Source: Uranotaenia lowii | Taxonomy: Eukaryota > Arthropoda > Insecta > Diptera > Culicidae | NCBI RefSeq assembly: GCF_029784155.1 | Contig: NC_073691.1 | Span: forward strand, 139,988,433-140,052,432 | Length of the DNA stretch: 64,000 nt | Direction: 5' to 3' | In this document: in pieces, positions 20,661-33,027 of the stretch | Position numbering within the stretch: position 1 is the first letter of the stretch | How the letters are laid out: each line of letters starts with the position of its first letter | Notes under the pieces: generated by a model | The model's input: only the letters and a program-made list of their open reading frames with translations | The model's database searches: none | What the model was told of the DNA's origin: nothing | Made by a program: the position numbers and the translations under genes

Positions 20661-21299
20661 AGATAATAAGCAGGCTGATATGGTGTTTGAAATAGGAGAA
20701 TCCAATCTGTAAAGGTAAACCAATATGGTAGGAATCAAAAGCTTTTGCCTAGTAGTACGAAGAGGATCGCCTAAACTTTGCATTTGTATTGTGGTCAGTA
20801 TTTTCATTTTTCAGTTCTATAGCCCCATTCTAATGGCTAGCTGAAGATTCAAAAACGAAAATATTTAAGTTCTCTGAAAAACTTAGAATTTTGCTGATCA
20901 TAAACAATTTCTTATAGTTTTTTCGAAACAAGTATTTCACATTCAATATTCAAAAACTTGTACTCACAAGACCGGAGCAAATTATCTGAGTCATTTTTCC
21001 ACATACTTGTGCCATTGGTGACAACTTTGGAGAAGTCTTTCGTGGTGTTCGGTAATAGACAACACTTTTGACAATGAGTGAAAACTACCATATTTTAAAC
21101 GATTTCTCTCATCATATGAATATGTAGTAAATTGATTTTTTTTCTAATATAGTTTGGTGATCATAATTTTGATGCTCTTCATATCACTGAAGGAACAAAT
21201 ATTCAAAAAAAAATTTTTTTTTTTGAAGTTATTGCTAAAATGCCTGTCCGGTAGTTGCATTCCATCCTTAGGTGGAAGCCCACTAATCATTTCTCAAAA
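20661..21299. other. AT-rich spacer, no gene seen
   Basis: It begins where the RTE copy is truncated. Nothing else is recognised. Confidence 0.5.
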
Positions 21300-21428
21300 T
21301 TTACTTACTTACTTAATGATCCCGCGCCGATCCTCCGGTGCATAGGGCCGTGGTAAAAGACCTCCACTGTTGACGATCCGGAGCCAGCGTCCTCACCTGA
21401 TCCCAGTCAAGATTCTCGTCGACAGTTC
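21300..21428 (-). pseudogene. RTE family A, extreme 3' end only
   Basis: Minus strand: a fragment of the C-terminal region matching 18000-18070 and 28790-28880 (CGATCCGGAGCCAGCGTC and GATTCTCGTCGACAGTT on the plus strand), followed by an AAGT-type tandem tail (21302-21315). A short 3' tandem tail is characteristic of RTE elements. Confidence 0.75.
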
Positions 21429-23000
21429 TCAAAATTTAATAATCATCATTTGCTTGCATAATATTTCTGAAAACAAACCAACAATTTTTCGTGGACGCAT
21501 TGTTAATATGGAAATTTTGTTAACAGTGAGTTCAATTTGAGTTCAGAAAAATACAAAAAAATTTATAAAGTGAACCTGTCAGCAATTTCAATAACGAAGC
21601 ACGCTGATAATGTTGTCATAACCCTACTAAATGTGTAAAAACTGCATGAATCACAAATTCGTAGATTAAAAAAAATGTCTTCGAAAATAACTTAATGGAG
21701 ATAAAAAAAATTAAACTTTTTTCTTAGATTGTTAAGGTAATTGCTCATTTATTCGTTGATGCATTCAAATTGTTTGAAAACTCCACAGTTCTGAATCATG
21801 CTAAAAAATAAAGGTAAATACTTCAAGGACATATATGAGCTCGAAAGCAGAAGAGGATTAACATAATTTTTTTTTTAAACACAATGTAATGAAAGTTTTT
21901 TAATTTTTTTCACGAAATTTTCATGAAAAGAAAACTGGACAGTTTTTTCCCATCAACCGCCAGTTAGAATTCAAAATCGAAACTTAAGTCCATTTGAATT
22001 TTTTTAAATATATTTTTAAGATATCCGAGCAACACAACCGGATCCGATTATTTTTTAGTTGAACCTTGACTTCAGGTTAACCCGGATAATGGATTGATAA
22101 AGACATTTTAATAATATGAAAGATTTTTCCATGCAAATGTGTTGTAAATATTAAACATCAATTTTGTAACGTCGATATTAATCATTTTCATGAAAACTGT
22201 ACGAAAGCTCTGAGAAATTTTCGCTTTAGACATGAAATGCAAAGCCAATGATGTCTCTTTTCTAAAAAATCTCTTTCTGTAGGGATGTTAACAAATACTT
22301 TCAACCATACTTTAATGAAAATATCTTTCAAAAATAAATTTTCGTATCTAAAGCTTCTAGAGCCTTCAGAATCTGAGAAATATATCAGTTTTAGTTAATT
22401 TTATAAGGAATACAAACCATATGGATTTATTTTTCGATAATATTTTTTCAAATCTGATGAATAATTCCAAATTCAAACAGTTAGTTGCATGAACAAATAT
22501 TGAAATGTCACGTTTGTGTTTGTCAACCAGAGTTAGCTATAAACCGTTTGTAAAGATCAATCAGTTTTTTTTGCCTGTATCTGCAGGGTTATTTACATTA
22601 AAATTATTCATCAATCGAATCGAAGTTCTCACCTTGATCCATTATCCCATTCGTTTTTCGAGCACCAGTTCAATATGTAGGTGTGTGATTATTTTTTCGA
22701 CATGGACATGAACATCGGTGGCTTATGAACCGGAAATTGTTGTCATACAATATTGCTCATAGGAAAGGGCTAGTGTGGCGTTTATTTTAGTTATTCTATC
22801 CTTTGGGGTCGACTGAGTCAATGTCCAAAACTTAAAAAAAAATCGGTAGAAGGATGGAAAACTCTTACAGGAAACAGTTTTAATTTCAATACTATAAGTT
22901 TATCAATTGATAATTTTTTCGAACGTTTCTTTTTTAAGTCAAAAGAATCAATATCTTTTTAATTAAATAAATAGTATTGGATTTTAAAGTGGTTCGAGCG
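21429..23000. other. AT-rich spacer, no gene seen
   Basis: No frame with a family signature and no terminal repeats recognised. Confidence 0.5.
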
Positions 23001-26000
23001 TTTTTGTCATTATTTTCATTTTTGTTATTTTTGTCATTATTTTCATTTTTGTCGCTTTTGTCATTTTTAACATTTTTTTCATGTTTAACTTTCATAATTT
23101 TTATAATGGTTGTCATTTATTTCCATTTCTGTCATTATTGTCATTTTTTTTCAATTTTGTCATTTTTGTCATTTTTGTCATTTTTGTCATTTTTGTCATT
23201 TTTGCCATTTTTGTCATTTTTGTCATTTTTGTCATTTTTGTCATTTTTGTCATTTTTGTCATTTTTGTCATTTTTGTCATTTTTGTCATTTTTGTCATTT
23301 TTGTCATTTTTGTCATTTTTGTCATTTTTGTCATTTTTGTCATTTTTGTCATTTTTGTCATTTTTGTCATTTTTGTCATTTTTGTCATTTTTGTCATTTT
23401 TGTCATTTTTGTCATTTTTGTCATGTTTGTCATGTTTGTCATGTTTGTCATTTTTGCCATTTTTGCCATTTTTGCCATTTTTGCCATTTTTGTCATTTTT
23501 GCCATTTTTGTCATTTTTATCATTTTTATCATTTTTGTCATTTTTGTCATTTTTGTCATTTTTGTCATTTTTGTCATTTTTGTCATTTTTGTCATTTTTG
23601 TCATTTTTGTCATTTTTGTCATTTTTGTCATTTTTGTCATTTTTGTCATTTTTGTCATTTTTGTCATTTTTGTCATTTTTGTCATTTTTGTCATTTTTGT
23701 CATTTTTGTCATTTTTGTCATTTTTGTCATTTTTGTCATTTTTGTCATTTTTGTCATTTTTGTCATTTTTGTCATTTTTGTCATTTTTGTCATTTTTGTC
23801 ATTTTTGTCATTTTTGTCATTTTTGTCATTTTTGTCATTTTTGTCATTTTTGTCATTTTTGTCATTTTTGTCATTTTTGTCATTTTTGTCATTTTTGTCA
23901 TTTTTGTCATTTTTGTCATTTTTGTCATTTTTGTCATTTTTGTCATTTTTGTCATTTTTGTCATTTTTGTCATTTTTGTCATTTTTGTCATTTTTTGTCA
24001 TTTTTGTCATTTTTGTCATTTTTGTCATTTTTGTCATTTTTGTCATTTTTGTCATTTTTGTCATTTTTGTCATTTTTGTCATTTTTGTCATTTTTGTCAT
24101 TTTTGTCATTTTTGTCATTTTTGTCATTTTTGTCATTTTTGTCATTTTTGTCATTTTTGTCATTTTTGTCATTTTTGTCATTTTTGTCATTTTTGTCATT
24201 TTTGTCATTTTTGTCATTTTTGTCATTTTTGTCATTTTTGTCATTTTTGTCATTTTTGTCATTTTTGTCATTTTTGTCATTTTTGTCATTTTTGTCATTT
24301 TTGTCATTTTTGTCATTTTTGTCATTTTTGTCATTTTTGTCATTTTTGTCATTTTTGTCATTTTTGTCATTTTTGTCATTTTTGTCATTTTTGTCATTTT
24401 TGTCATTTTTGTCATTTTTGTCATTTTTGACATATTTGTCATTTTTGTCATTTTTGTCATTTTTGACATTTTTGACATTTTTGTCATTTTTGTCATTTTT
24501 GTCATTTTTGTCATTTTTGTCATTTTTGTCATTTTTGTCATTTTTGTCATTTTTGTCATTTTTGTCATTTTTGTCATTTTTGTCATTTTTGTCATTTTTG
24601 TCATTTTTGTCATTTTTGTCATTTTTGTCATTTTTGTCATTTTTGTCATTTTTGTCATTTTTTGTCATTTTTGTCATTTTTGTCATTTTTGTCATTTTTG
24701 TCATTTTTGTCATTTTTGTCATTTTTGTCATTTTTGTCATTTTTGTCATTTTTGTCATTTTTGTCATTTTTGTCATTTTTGTCATTTTTGTCATTTTTGT
24801 CATTTTTGTCATTTTTGTCTTTTTTGTCATTTTTGTCATTTTTGTCATTTTTGTCATTTTTTTGTCATTTTTGTCATTTTTGTCATTTTTGTCATTTTTG
24901 TCATTTTTGTCATTTTTGTCATTTTTGTCATTTTTGTCATTTTTGTCATTTTTGTCATTTTTGTCATTTTTGTCATTTTTGTCATTTTTGTCATTTTTGT
25001 CATTTTTGTCATTTTTGTCATTTTTGTCATTTTTGTCATTTTTGTCATTTTTGTCATTTTTGTCATTTTTGTCATTTTTGTCATTTTTGTCATTTTTGTC
25101 ATTTTTGTCATTTTTGTCATTTTTGTCATTTTTGTCATTTTTGTCATTTTTGTCATTTTTGTCATTTTTGTCATTTTTGTCATTTTTGTCATTTTTGTCA
25201 TTTTTGTCATTTTTGTCATTTTTGTCATTTTTGTCATTTTTGTCATTTTTGTCATTTTTGTCATTTTTGTCATTTTTGTCATTTTTGTCATTTTTGTCAT
25301 TTTTTTCATTTTTGTCATTTTTGTCATTTTTGTCATTTTTGTCATTTTTTTCATTTTTGTCATTTTTGTCATTTTTGTCATTTTTGTCATTTTTGTCATT
25401 TTTGTCATTTTTGTCATTTTTGTCATTTTTGTCATTTTTGTCATTTTTGTCATTTTTGTCATTTTTGTCATTTTTGTCATTTTTGTCATTTTTGTCATTT
25501 TTGTCATTTTTGTCATTTTTGTCATTTTTGTCATTTTTGTCATTTTTGTCATTTTTGTCATTTTTGTCATTTTTGTCATTTTTGTCATTTTTGTCATTTT
25601 TGTCATTTTTGTCATTTTTGTCATTTTTGTCATTTTTGTCATTTTTGTCATTTTTGTCATTTTTGTCATTTTTGTCATTTTTGTCATTTTTGTCATTTTT
25701 GTCATTTTTGTCATTTTTGTCATTTTTGTCATTTTTGTCATTTTTTTCATTTTTGTCATTTTTGTCATTTTTGTCATTTTTGTCATTTTTGTCATTTTTG
25801 TCATTTTTGTCATTTTTGTCATTTTTGTCATTTTTGTCATTTTTGTCATTTTTGTCATTTTTGTCATTTTTGTCATTTTTGTCATTTTTGTCATTTTTGT
25901 CATTTTTGTCATTTTTGTCATTTTTGTCATTTTTGTCATTTTTATCATTTTTGTCATTTTTGTCATTTTTGTCATTTTTGTCATTTTTGTCATTTTTGTC

Positions 26001-26589
26001 ATTTTTGTCATTTTTGTCATTTTTGTCATTTTTGTCATTTTTGTCATTTTTGTCATTTTTGTCATTTTTGTCATTTTTGTCATTTTTGTCATTTTTGTCA
26101 TTTTTGTCATTTTTGTCATTTTTGTCATTTTTGACATATTTGTCATTTTTGTCATTTTTGTCATTTTTGTCATTTTTGTCATTTTTGTCATTTTTGTCAT
26201 TTTTGTCATTTTTGTCATTTTTGTCATTTTTGTCATTTTTGTCATTTTTGTCATTTTTGTCATTTTTGTCATTTTTGTCATTTTTGTCATTTTTGTCATT
26301 TTTGTCATTTTTGTCATTTTTGTCATTTTTGTCATTTTTGTCATTTTTGTCATTTTTGTCGTCATTTTTGTCATTTTTGTCATTTTTGTCATTTTTGTCA
26401 TTTTTGTCATTTTTGTCATTTTTGTCATTTTTGTCATTTTTGTCATTTTTGTCGTTTTTGTCATTTTTGTCATTTTTGTCATTTTTGTCATTTTTGTCAT
26501 TTTTGTCATTTTTGTCATTTTTGTCATTTTTGTCATTTTTGTCATTTTTGTCATTTTTGTCATTTTTGTCATTTTTGTCATTTTTGTCA
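23001..26589 (+). repeat. 9-bp satellite (TTTTTGTCA)n, about 380 units
   Basis: From about 23155 to 26589 the unit TTTTTGTCA repeats almost perfectly. 23001-23154 is a degenerate zone of the same motif, while the right end stops abruptly at 26589. Variants are clustered: TGTTTGTCA three times at about 23424-23450, TTTTTGCCA five times at 23455-23510, TTTTTATCA, TTTTTGACA, TTTTTTTCA, and the pair TTTGACA-TATTTGTCA at about 24427 and again at 26131. Extra T residues near 23990, 24660 and 24860 and a short unit near 26360 change phase. Because 9 is a multiple of 3 and the unit lacks stops in five of six frames, very long open frames appear on both strands; these are artefacts and not genes. Confidence 0.97.
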
Positions 26590-28514
26590 TAACAGTAATC
26601 AATGAAAAATCCACAAATCCATTAAAACAAATTCAGCAAAGATATTTTTGCTTAAACTCATGCGCCCGCTCTGAGGTTAAAATCCACCCAAATATGTCGA
26701 AAATTTCGATTCAAAAACCTTTCGATATTAATAAATTCCTGACTTCAAACCACACTAGCGAAACCACAATAATGGTGATCGAATATAATGTATCGCCAAA
26801 TAAATTGCGGTTTTAAGACCGATCAGCTGTTGTTGTTTTTCGGCGGCGGCTTCGTGCAATACAAAATTGTAAAATTGCGAGAGATGGCGCCGATGCTGTA
26901 TGAGTAAGTGCGAAATTGTTTGCATTTCATGCATAAACATGGATACATTTTGGCATCGACGATTGATTATATTCAATTAATGCGGATTATAATGGGATTA
27001 AGGATTCCGGATTGCTGGATTGCTATACATATTTTATTACGTGCTGGTTTGCCAAAGTGAAGGGGAATTTTCAGGATATTTGCCGGAATGAGACTTAAAC
27101 AATTTTCGAGGGATTGTTCTTCAAATGGTTTTGCTAAAATCTATGAAAACCGTTAAAATCAAATTCAACAAATTGGTCAAAAATAACCTCTAACAGTTTT
27201 CAGCGAAAGATTCCTTTATTTGAATAATTGTTGTTCCTATATGGTTTAGCAAAAAAATCAACAAGAAAACGACTTGAGAAATTCAGTTTACGAAGAGCAA
27301 ATTCTGGTTTATCACATAAAAACAGTATCTCGATGATGGGATCAAATGTTATCACTTTTGTCTGAACACCAATTTTGAAATCATCAAAATCGTTTCCATT
27401 TATGTCGAATTCAACTTTTTCCCGGGAAAACGCATAAACACGTTTCTTTTGCCTCGAGACAGAACATCCAGACCGTTGACGATCCCAGTTCAGGCGATAA
27501 AAAGCTAAGCTACGTCAGTAACAATTCAAGCCCATCGATCTAAGAAAAACGACTTCGCTTTTTTTCTTCCTCTTACCTAATGCCACTTTTAAGGCAACCA
27601 CATTCAACTTAGCGATGATTTTTCTCTTCCTATGACCGCCATTTTTTGTTTTTATTTCTTGCTTCCAAAGTCGCGCTTCCCTACGTTTATGGGTGCATGC
27701 AAATGAGACTCTAGTGAAGGTTTTTTGGGTTTATTTTTTCTTCGGGACTTTACGGCTGTCGGAGGTTTATTTTTCGCGGCTACTTGAAAATATTCCAGTG
27801 AGGGTTCACTCCAGTCCAGTCACAGACCTTGGGCACTCATCAACGCAGACGACAACGACGACGCTTGATTTTACAAGAAGACGATGTGCTGTGATAAAAT
27901 AAGCCGAGCAGAAAAATGAGGCGAAAAGTGCCCAATTTTCATCGGAAATGGGCCCCCTAATAAAAATGTACTGCTGTCATGTTTCTCGATGGTGGGTTTA
28001 TCGACTGACGAACACAAACGAGAACAAAAATACACATTCAAAAAAAAAGTGTAGGTATCAACAATAAAAATTACCGCTTGAGAATGATACCGACTCTACC
28101 AAATGAGCCCATGATGAGGTCATTATCATAAAACCGACATGTGTCAATGGGGAATGAGTCCCTGTGGTAATTTCGGAAAAAGAACAGTTCCTTGGAAAAC
28201 GTCGGCTGGCTCAGAGCGTTTCGTTTGGGCCAACATAAAATGAAACTGCAACGGAACAATAATCCTTTTTAAGATTTCGGAGTTGAGGAACACGGGCTAA
28301 TTATGCTATTCTTAATCACTCAATGCTCCTGGAATCTTGACATATTCAGATGGCTTCTCGGTAATTTCAAAAGGTTGCTAACTCTTCCAAACATTTTGTT
28401 TACCAGATTTTGAGAAAATGTATTTATGCTTTTTTTTTTTAATAATATTAAAACCCAAGTCATAATTGTTGTCATAATGCGTATTTCTTTGAGAAATCTT
28501 CATAACAGGGTCAT
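26590..28514. other. Spacer of mixed composition, no gene recognised
   Basis: Non-repetitive by eye. A GC-rich patch lies at about 26820-26900. Short open frames at 27693-27902 and 28071-28259 have no family signature. Confidence 0.45.
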
Positions 28515-28754
28515 ATCAAATCTTAAAACTTCACTGTTCCTTCTGGAGTCCCTCAAGGGAGTCATTTAGGTCCACTACTGTTCAACTTGTTTTTGAACGG
28601 TCTTTGTGAACTAATTGATTCTGAATAAGTGTTTAACGCTGACGATCTGAAAATGCTCCGCTCATTATCACCGCTCATTGTACCCATGGCAAAGGCTTAA
28701 ACAGTGTATTACCACTCTGAAGAGTACAACATTCAAGTATGGGCACTAAACTCA
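28515..28754 (+). pseudogene. Reverse transcriptase fragment, Jockey/CR1-type
   Basis: Reads VPSGVPQGSHLGPLLFNLFL, then NGLCELIDSE, a stop, and NADDLKMLRS. SGVPQGSxLGPLLF is the motif B region and ADD the catalytic core of Jockey/CR1-group reverse transcriptases; the usual YADD is NADD here. Only about 75 codons remain. The fragment abuts the 3' tail of the RTE copy on the opposite strand, so one of the two probably inserted beside or into the other. Confidence 0.75.
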
Positions 28755-28756
28755 AA

Positions 28757-29345
28757 CTTACTTACTACTTAAACTCCCGAGTCCATTCTCCAGCGCAAAG
28801 GGCCGTGGTCAAAGACCTCTAATATTTACGATCCGGAGCCAGCGTCTTCACTTGGTCCCAGTCTAGATTCTCGTCGACAGTTCGGATTTCGACGACTAGG
28901 CTTCGCCGCCACGAGTTCCTCTGGATTCCATTCGCAAGCGCCTCCCTACAAATCTCGTTCTCATCTCTTCGCAGCGTGTGCCCATTCGGTCTGCACTTAC
29001 TCGATTTTCAGCGCCCTTTTGATGACCCAGGCGATGTAGTTCCTCATTTGAGATCCAGTTGCCAGTTCACCAAGCGCGGATGATACTCCGCAGGCAGCGA
29101 TTCACAATTACTTGCAGTTTTCGCGTCGTCACCGTATATGTACACAAAGTTTCACACCCGTACAGCAATATGAATATGTCGTATGAGTTTAAAATTTGGT
29201 TTTTCGTTCGTAGAGAGATCTGGCGTGGCCACCGGATGTTTCGGAGACTCGCAAACGCAAATCGGGCTTTTCTGATCCGGGTTTCGATGTCTTTCTTGGT
29301 ACCACCATTAGGCGTTATCTGGCTAGCACTTCGCTTTCCCAACTT
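28757..29345 (-). pseudogene. RTE family A, 3' part
   Basis: The minus strand reads QITPNGGTKKDIETRIRKAR, FAFASLRNIRWPRQISLRTK, LLYGCETLCTYTV and RKLQVIVNRCLRSIIRAW, then a frameshifted C-terminus and a short ACTT-type 3' tail near 28760. It is homologous to 17960-18590. 5'-truncated, with stops. Confidence 0.85.
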
Positions 29346-29521
29346 GTTGCCCAGCTAAGTCATGGATCATCGTAAATCTGGACGCACTGTTTATTACACC
29401 ATAGCGCTCCTTGTTGTCAGATCTGGAATGTTTTGACAGCCTACTTTGTTTTGGAATGTTTCCTCTATCAGTACTAAAAATTTCATAACGATTCGTTTTG
29501 TATCAAAAACAGTTACACGTG

Positions 29522-29940
29522 ATGGAAGCCGCGAGACGAAAATTAATTTTGGACATCCACATCGACAACCCGTCGTGATCGGGTTCAAATAAATTGTTAA
29601 AAAAGGTTCAATCGACCGTGTGCAGCGTTCTCAAACGTTTCCGTGAGATACATACTATCGATCGACAGGTTCATATCAAGAGTCATAGTGAACTTAAGGA
29701 TCGGAAACTGTATTGGAGGGTGTTGAGAACGATTAAAGCAAACCCGGGGCAGTCGGACTATGACATCGCCAAGAAATTCAATGACGACCAGTGCACCGTC
29801 AAAAGGATTCGTCTGCGCAAAGGATACGATCATATCGGGCCAGTAATCGACCAAACCAGACATTGAAGCAAAATGTAGTAGCCAAAGGACGGCCCGGCAG
29901 TTATATTTACAACAAGGTTCTAACGAAGTACGACGGATGA
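29522..29940 (+). pseudogene. DD37E mariner transposase (lineage D), N-terminal half
   Basis: The frame starts MEAARRKLILDIHIDNPS, has one TGA (29576-29578), then continues LLKKVQSTVCSVLKRF, REIHTIDRQVHIKS, a second helix-turn-helix (SDYDIAKKFNDDQCTVKRIR), and after a frame change LKQNVVAKGRPGS and YNKVLTKYDG. It stops at about 29940, where a Tc1-like element begins. The C-terminal half resumes at 31082 on the other side. About 40-50 residues, including the DDET motif with the first catalytic Asp, are missing at the junction. This lineage is clearly different in sequence from copies A and B. Confidence 0.8.
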
Positions 29941-31079
29941 AGAATGGATTCTGGGCAGCTTCCTGCCCCTTATTACGCATCACTTCTCGCACCTGGTTCG
30001 GCATCGACTCCACCAGCTTTTAGCACGTTCTCACCGAGATAGCGTACCACACCGCCTGGATTCTCTCCCACAGCTGCTGCTTGTTTTTTTTATTTTTCGG
30101 TGTACACCTTACGTTTAACTATTTCCCATAGGTTCTCTATGGGATTGAGATCAGGGAACTGTGCTGGCCCCTCTATAACGTCTACCTTATTATCCTGGAA
30201 CCACTTTTCAACCGTTTTAGCGGTGTGTTTGGATTCGTTGCTGGAACTGCCACTTTAGGGGCATCTCCCACTCGGCGTGTGGCAGCATTACTTCCCGAAG
30301 TATCTGGGCGTAGAGATGCTGGTCCTTCATACTTCGGCACCTTCCGGGGACTTTTTCCTCCTAGTCCCTTCTCCGCCAACCGTCGCTGAACCGTCCGGGA
30401 ACTCACAGATAAGTTCAGCTTGTCTCTGATCTGCTTGGACGCTTTGAAAGGGTCCTTTTACGAGGCCCGCTTGATTGCCGAATCGTCCTTCGGCGTCGTT
30501 TTGTTGGGCCGGCCGGTCAGTTCCCGTTTGCCGGTGCTGTGAAGCGCGTTGAAAACGAAAGTTTTCGACCTTCCTAAGTAGTCGGCAATCTCGCGTTGGG
30601 TTTTGCCAGCCTTGTACAGATTCCGGATGATCGCTCGCTGAACCTCCGTGCAGTGCTGTGCCCGACCCATCGCTTTTTCGCTGAAAACAGAGTAAGAGGA
30701 AGGAAATCTTTATTTTTTGTTTGTTTTCATGATTTACATGATTAATTTTATGGGAAATACTTACCAGGACACGAAAATGGACAAACAACACCGAAAACAA
30801 CAGTTTTTCTTCAAATCTAGAGCGCTGAAAATGCTGGAACAGCCGAACCGATGAGCTGGTCTTATTTTATGACGCGACTTTTTTCACCCTCTGACAGCTT
30901 TCTGGTCGAAGAGAACAAACGGGTTGCTTTGATTGCAACAAACGTGCAGTATACAAAGTTGGCATACTACAATAAGTGCTTGCCGCTAGGTGTCGCATAT
31001 TATTATATTTTAATTGGCTGTTAAAAGGTGATTTGAATATTTTACATTAGAGCGATCCTATTCTATTGTCCGACACTGT
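29941..31079 (-). mobile_element. Tc1-like element inserted in mariner lineage D
   Basis: The 5' end on the minus strand begins near 31079 with CAGTGTCGGACAATAG, a plausible Tc1-type terminal sequence, followed by about 400 bases of 5' UTR and then the transposase. The 3' end stops inside or just after the transposase C-terminus (MPNQVREVMRNKG at about 29970), so the right inverted repeat is not seen. Both sides resume the same mariner gene, which shows nesting. Confidence 0.75.
29945..30670 (-). pseudogene. Tc1-like (DD34E) transposase with internal deletion
   Basis: Begins MGRAQHCTEVQRAIIRNLYK, with paired helix-turn-helix segments (REIADYLGRSKTFVFNAL; SSRTVQRRLAEKGLGGKSPR) and a basic linker (TGRPNKTTPKDD), followed by a stop near 30458. 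The region holding the first catalytic Asp is deleted after KVPKY. The C-terminal part (ILREVMLPHAEWEMP; KHTAKTVEKWFQDNKVDVI; FPDLNPIENLWEIVKRKV) keeps the catalytic Glu of NPIENLW, but the usual QDNDPKHTA motif is NESKHTA, losing the second Asp. Two catalytic residues are therefore gone and the copy is dead. Confidence 0.85.
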
Positions 31080-31081
31080 AA

Positions 31082-31476
31082 GTTTGCAAGAAAGTGTTTG
31101 ATCTGGCAAGGTATTTGCAGCTGCGCACGAAAAACTCCGGTTTTTGAAACAAACAAGACCATGAACTTCGAAATGTACAAGGAGGAGTGCCTGTGAAAAC
31201 GTATTCTTTCCTACATTAGATTTGACAAGCTGGCACTACAGCAAAGAGGTACTACAATGGTATCGGGACAACGGGGAGGATTTTGTTGAAAAGGACATAA
31301 ACCCTCCCAACTGCCCTCAATTCCACCCTATCGAAAAATGTTGGACAATTGTTAAACAGACGATTAAGAAGAATGGTAGAACGACTCGGGATGCAACAGA
31401 GATGAAGAAATGGTGGTACAAAATGGTCGCTGAGGTCAGCGAACAGGGTGTCCAAACTATGATGAGTGGTATTTGA
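31082..31476 (+). pseudogene. DD37E mariner transposase (lineage D), C-terminal half
   Basis: Reads FARKCLIWQGICSCARKTPV and NFEMYKEECL, then a stop and a gap, then LDLTSWHYSKEVLQWYRDNG with the second Asp, DINPPNCPQFHPIEKCW with the Glu, and a C-terminus ending EVSEQGVQTMMSGI at 31476. Exactly 37 residues separate the Asp of LDLTSW from the Glu of PIEKCW, identifying the DD37E family. It continues the frame begun at 29522. Confidence 0.85.
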
Positions 31477-31579
31477 CGAAAAGTTTGAAATTTCATCAAA
31501 ATCACATCGGAATATTTTTTAAAATTATCTTTTTCTACTCCGAGATATTAACCGAACTGCCGAACTGCTCAAAACATGA

Positions 31580-31970
31580 TATCAAGATAATCATCAGAAA
31601 TTTTAACGCTCAGGTCGACCAGTAGGATGAATTCAAACTGTCAATTCTAAGGCTCAGCGCCTCAAATGGCCATCGGAAACGGCGTCAGACTTATAGATAT
31701 CGTCGCCTTCAAACGAATGGTCGTGCGTACCTTTTTCCAACACCGCCTCCCACACAAGTACACCTGGATAAAACGCAATCACAGATCGACCAGGTTTTAA
31801 TAGACAGTCGGCACTTCTCGGATATCAACGAAGTTAGATCCTGTCGTGGCGCCTACATCAAATCGAATCACTATCTCGTGATCACTATCATACAAGTCAG
31901 CTACTCTGGCTCCATGAGTGCAATTGGACGACTCATGATACAATGCTACACCACGCCATAAAGTCCACCT
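31580..31970 (+). pseudogene. Non-LTR endonuclease fragment, probably RTE-like family B
   Basis: Across two frames the plus strand gives NFNAQVDQ (from GDFNAQVG), LPHKYTWIKR, SQIDQVLIDSRHFSDINEVR, RGAYIKSNHYLVITI. These are the APE-type endonuclease motifs, with the catalytic SDH reduced to SNH. It is followed about 1.9 kb later by RT pieces of similar type (33849-34840), so both may be one broken element. Confidence 0.6.
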
Positions 31971-33027
31971 GAGGCCACTCGACCTTTATCCCCACCCCGA
32001 ACTGCCTAACACTTTATCTTTAGTGGTGGGAGGTCGTTTTGCGCTAAAGCGCTCCAAGGCAATACTCGTTTTCGAATCCACTATCAGCAATGACCTCATT
32101 TCAATACGACTCGGTACATAACCTCTCCTCTGACGAGTTAGGACCCGACATCTCATCGTGTTAAAAGAGTGTGTTTGCGAATCCAGCCCAGGAAGTCCAG
32201 AAACACAAAACGAGGTGTCAACGACATTTTCTCTGGTCGTTCACGCGAGTCAGGGGGCAAGGCCTCCTGAACCACGTATGCAACTCAAACTCCTCCGAAC
32301 TCTCTACACCCAAAATTCAGCCTCTGTGCCAATGGCGTGTAGTCAATTACATAGCATCATTGGTACAAGAAGATAACGCGATTGGTGCTGATTCGATTTG
32401 CTCCCACCGGCATTAATCTCCCAAGTTAACCGAATTGCGTATGTCTGAAAGAAACAAAATAAAAACGCTTTTACGTCCCTCCCTATCGCATCACAAGACG
32501 AAGAAGGATGGAAATAAATACCGGCCAACACCAGGCAGCCAGCGAACCGAGCGCTGTGCGTGTGAATGTAGCAAAAGCAACAACAAAAACATCCTTCTAA
32601 TTCAATCCCTTCAATCCACTGGCAAACAACCACGGCCGAGCTGTGCGTGTGTATGCAGTAAAAGCAACAACAAAAAAAACATTCCTTCAATTCAATCAAC
32701 CGGCAAACAACCACGGCTAAGCTGTGCGTTTGTATGTAGCAAAAGCAACAACAAAAACATTCCTTCAATTTACCGGCAAAGCTGCCCGGCTTTAGCAGCT
32801 GTGTATATGTAGCGTGTGTATGTAATAGCAGGCAGTAAGCAAAGCACAGTTCTCATTCAATGGGTTTCCCGTTTCCTCCACTCCCGTTCCCTTTCCCGTT
32901 TCCATCGCAAGACAAATGAATACCTTGAAAGGAGGCCAAACGCCGGGAAGCCACTGTCGTGCGTTTCTTTTGTGATTGATCGGTGGCAGAATGCCTATGA
33001 CAAATATCCCTCTTCCTGCATGAAGCT
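31971..33027. other. Mixed spacer inside the broken family B element, with a minisatellite
   Basis: No gene is recognised. It holds the ~80-bp minisatellite at 32553-32800. Short frames at 32158-32416 and 32435-32812 follow the repeats and have no family signature. Confidence 0.4.
32553..32800 (+). repeat. Minisatellite, three ~80-87-bp units
   Basis: Units start with GCTGTGCGT at 32553, 32640 and 32721 and contain GTAAAAGCAACAACAAAAA or close variants, ACATTCCTTCAAT and CGGCAAACAACCACGGC. A fourth truncated unit follows. The unit contains CAACAA runs. Confidence 0.85.

Noticed and set aside
23001..26589. CRISPR array or telomeric repeat
   Set aside because: There are no spacers and the context is eukaryotic. 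The unit does not match the insect telomere repeat TTAGG and the array is internal.
22977..26816. Several very long open frames on both strands (up to about 1280 codons) across the satellite
   Set aside because: They come from a 9-base unit without stops in five of six frames. They overlap one another and change phase at extra T residues, so they are not genes.
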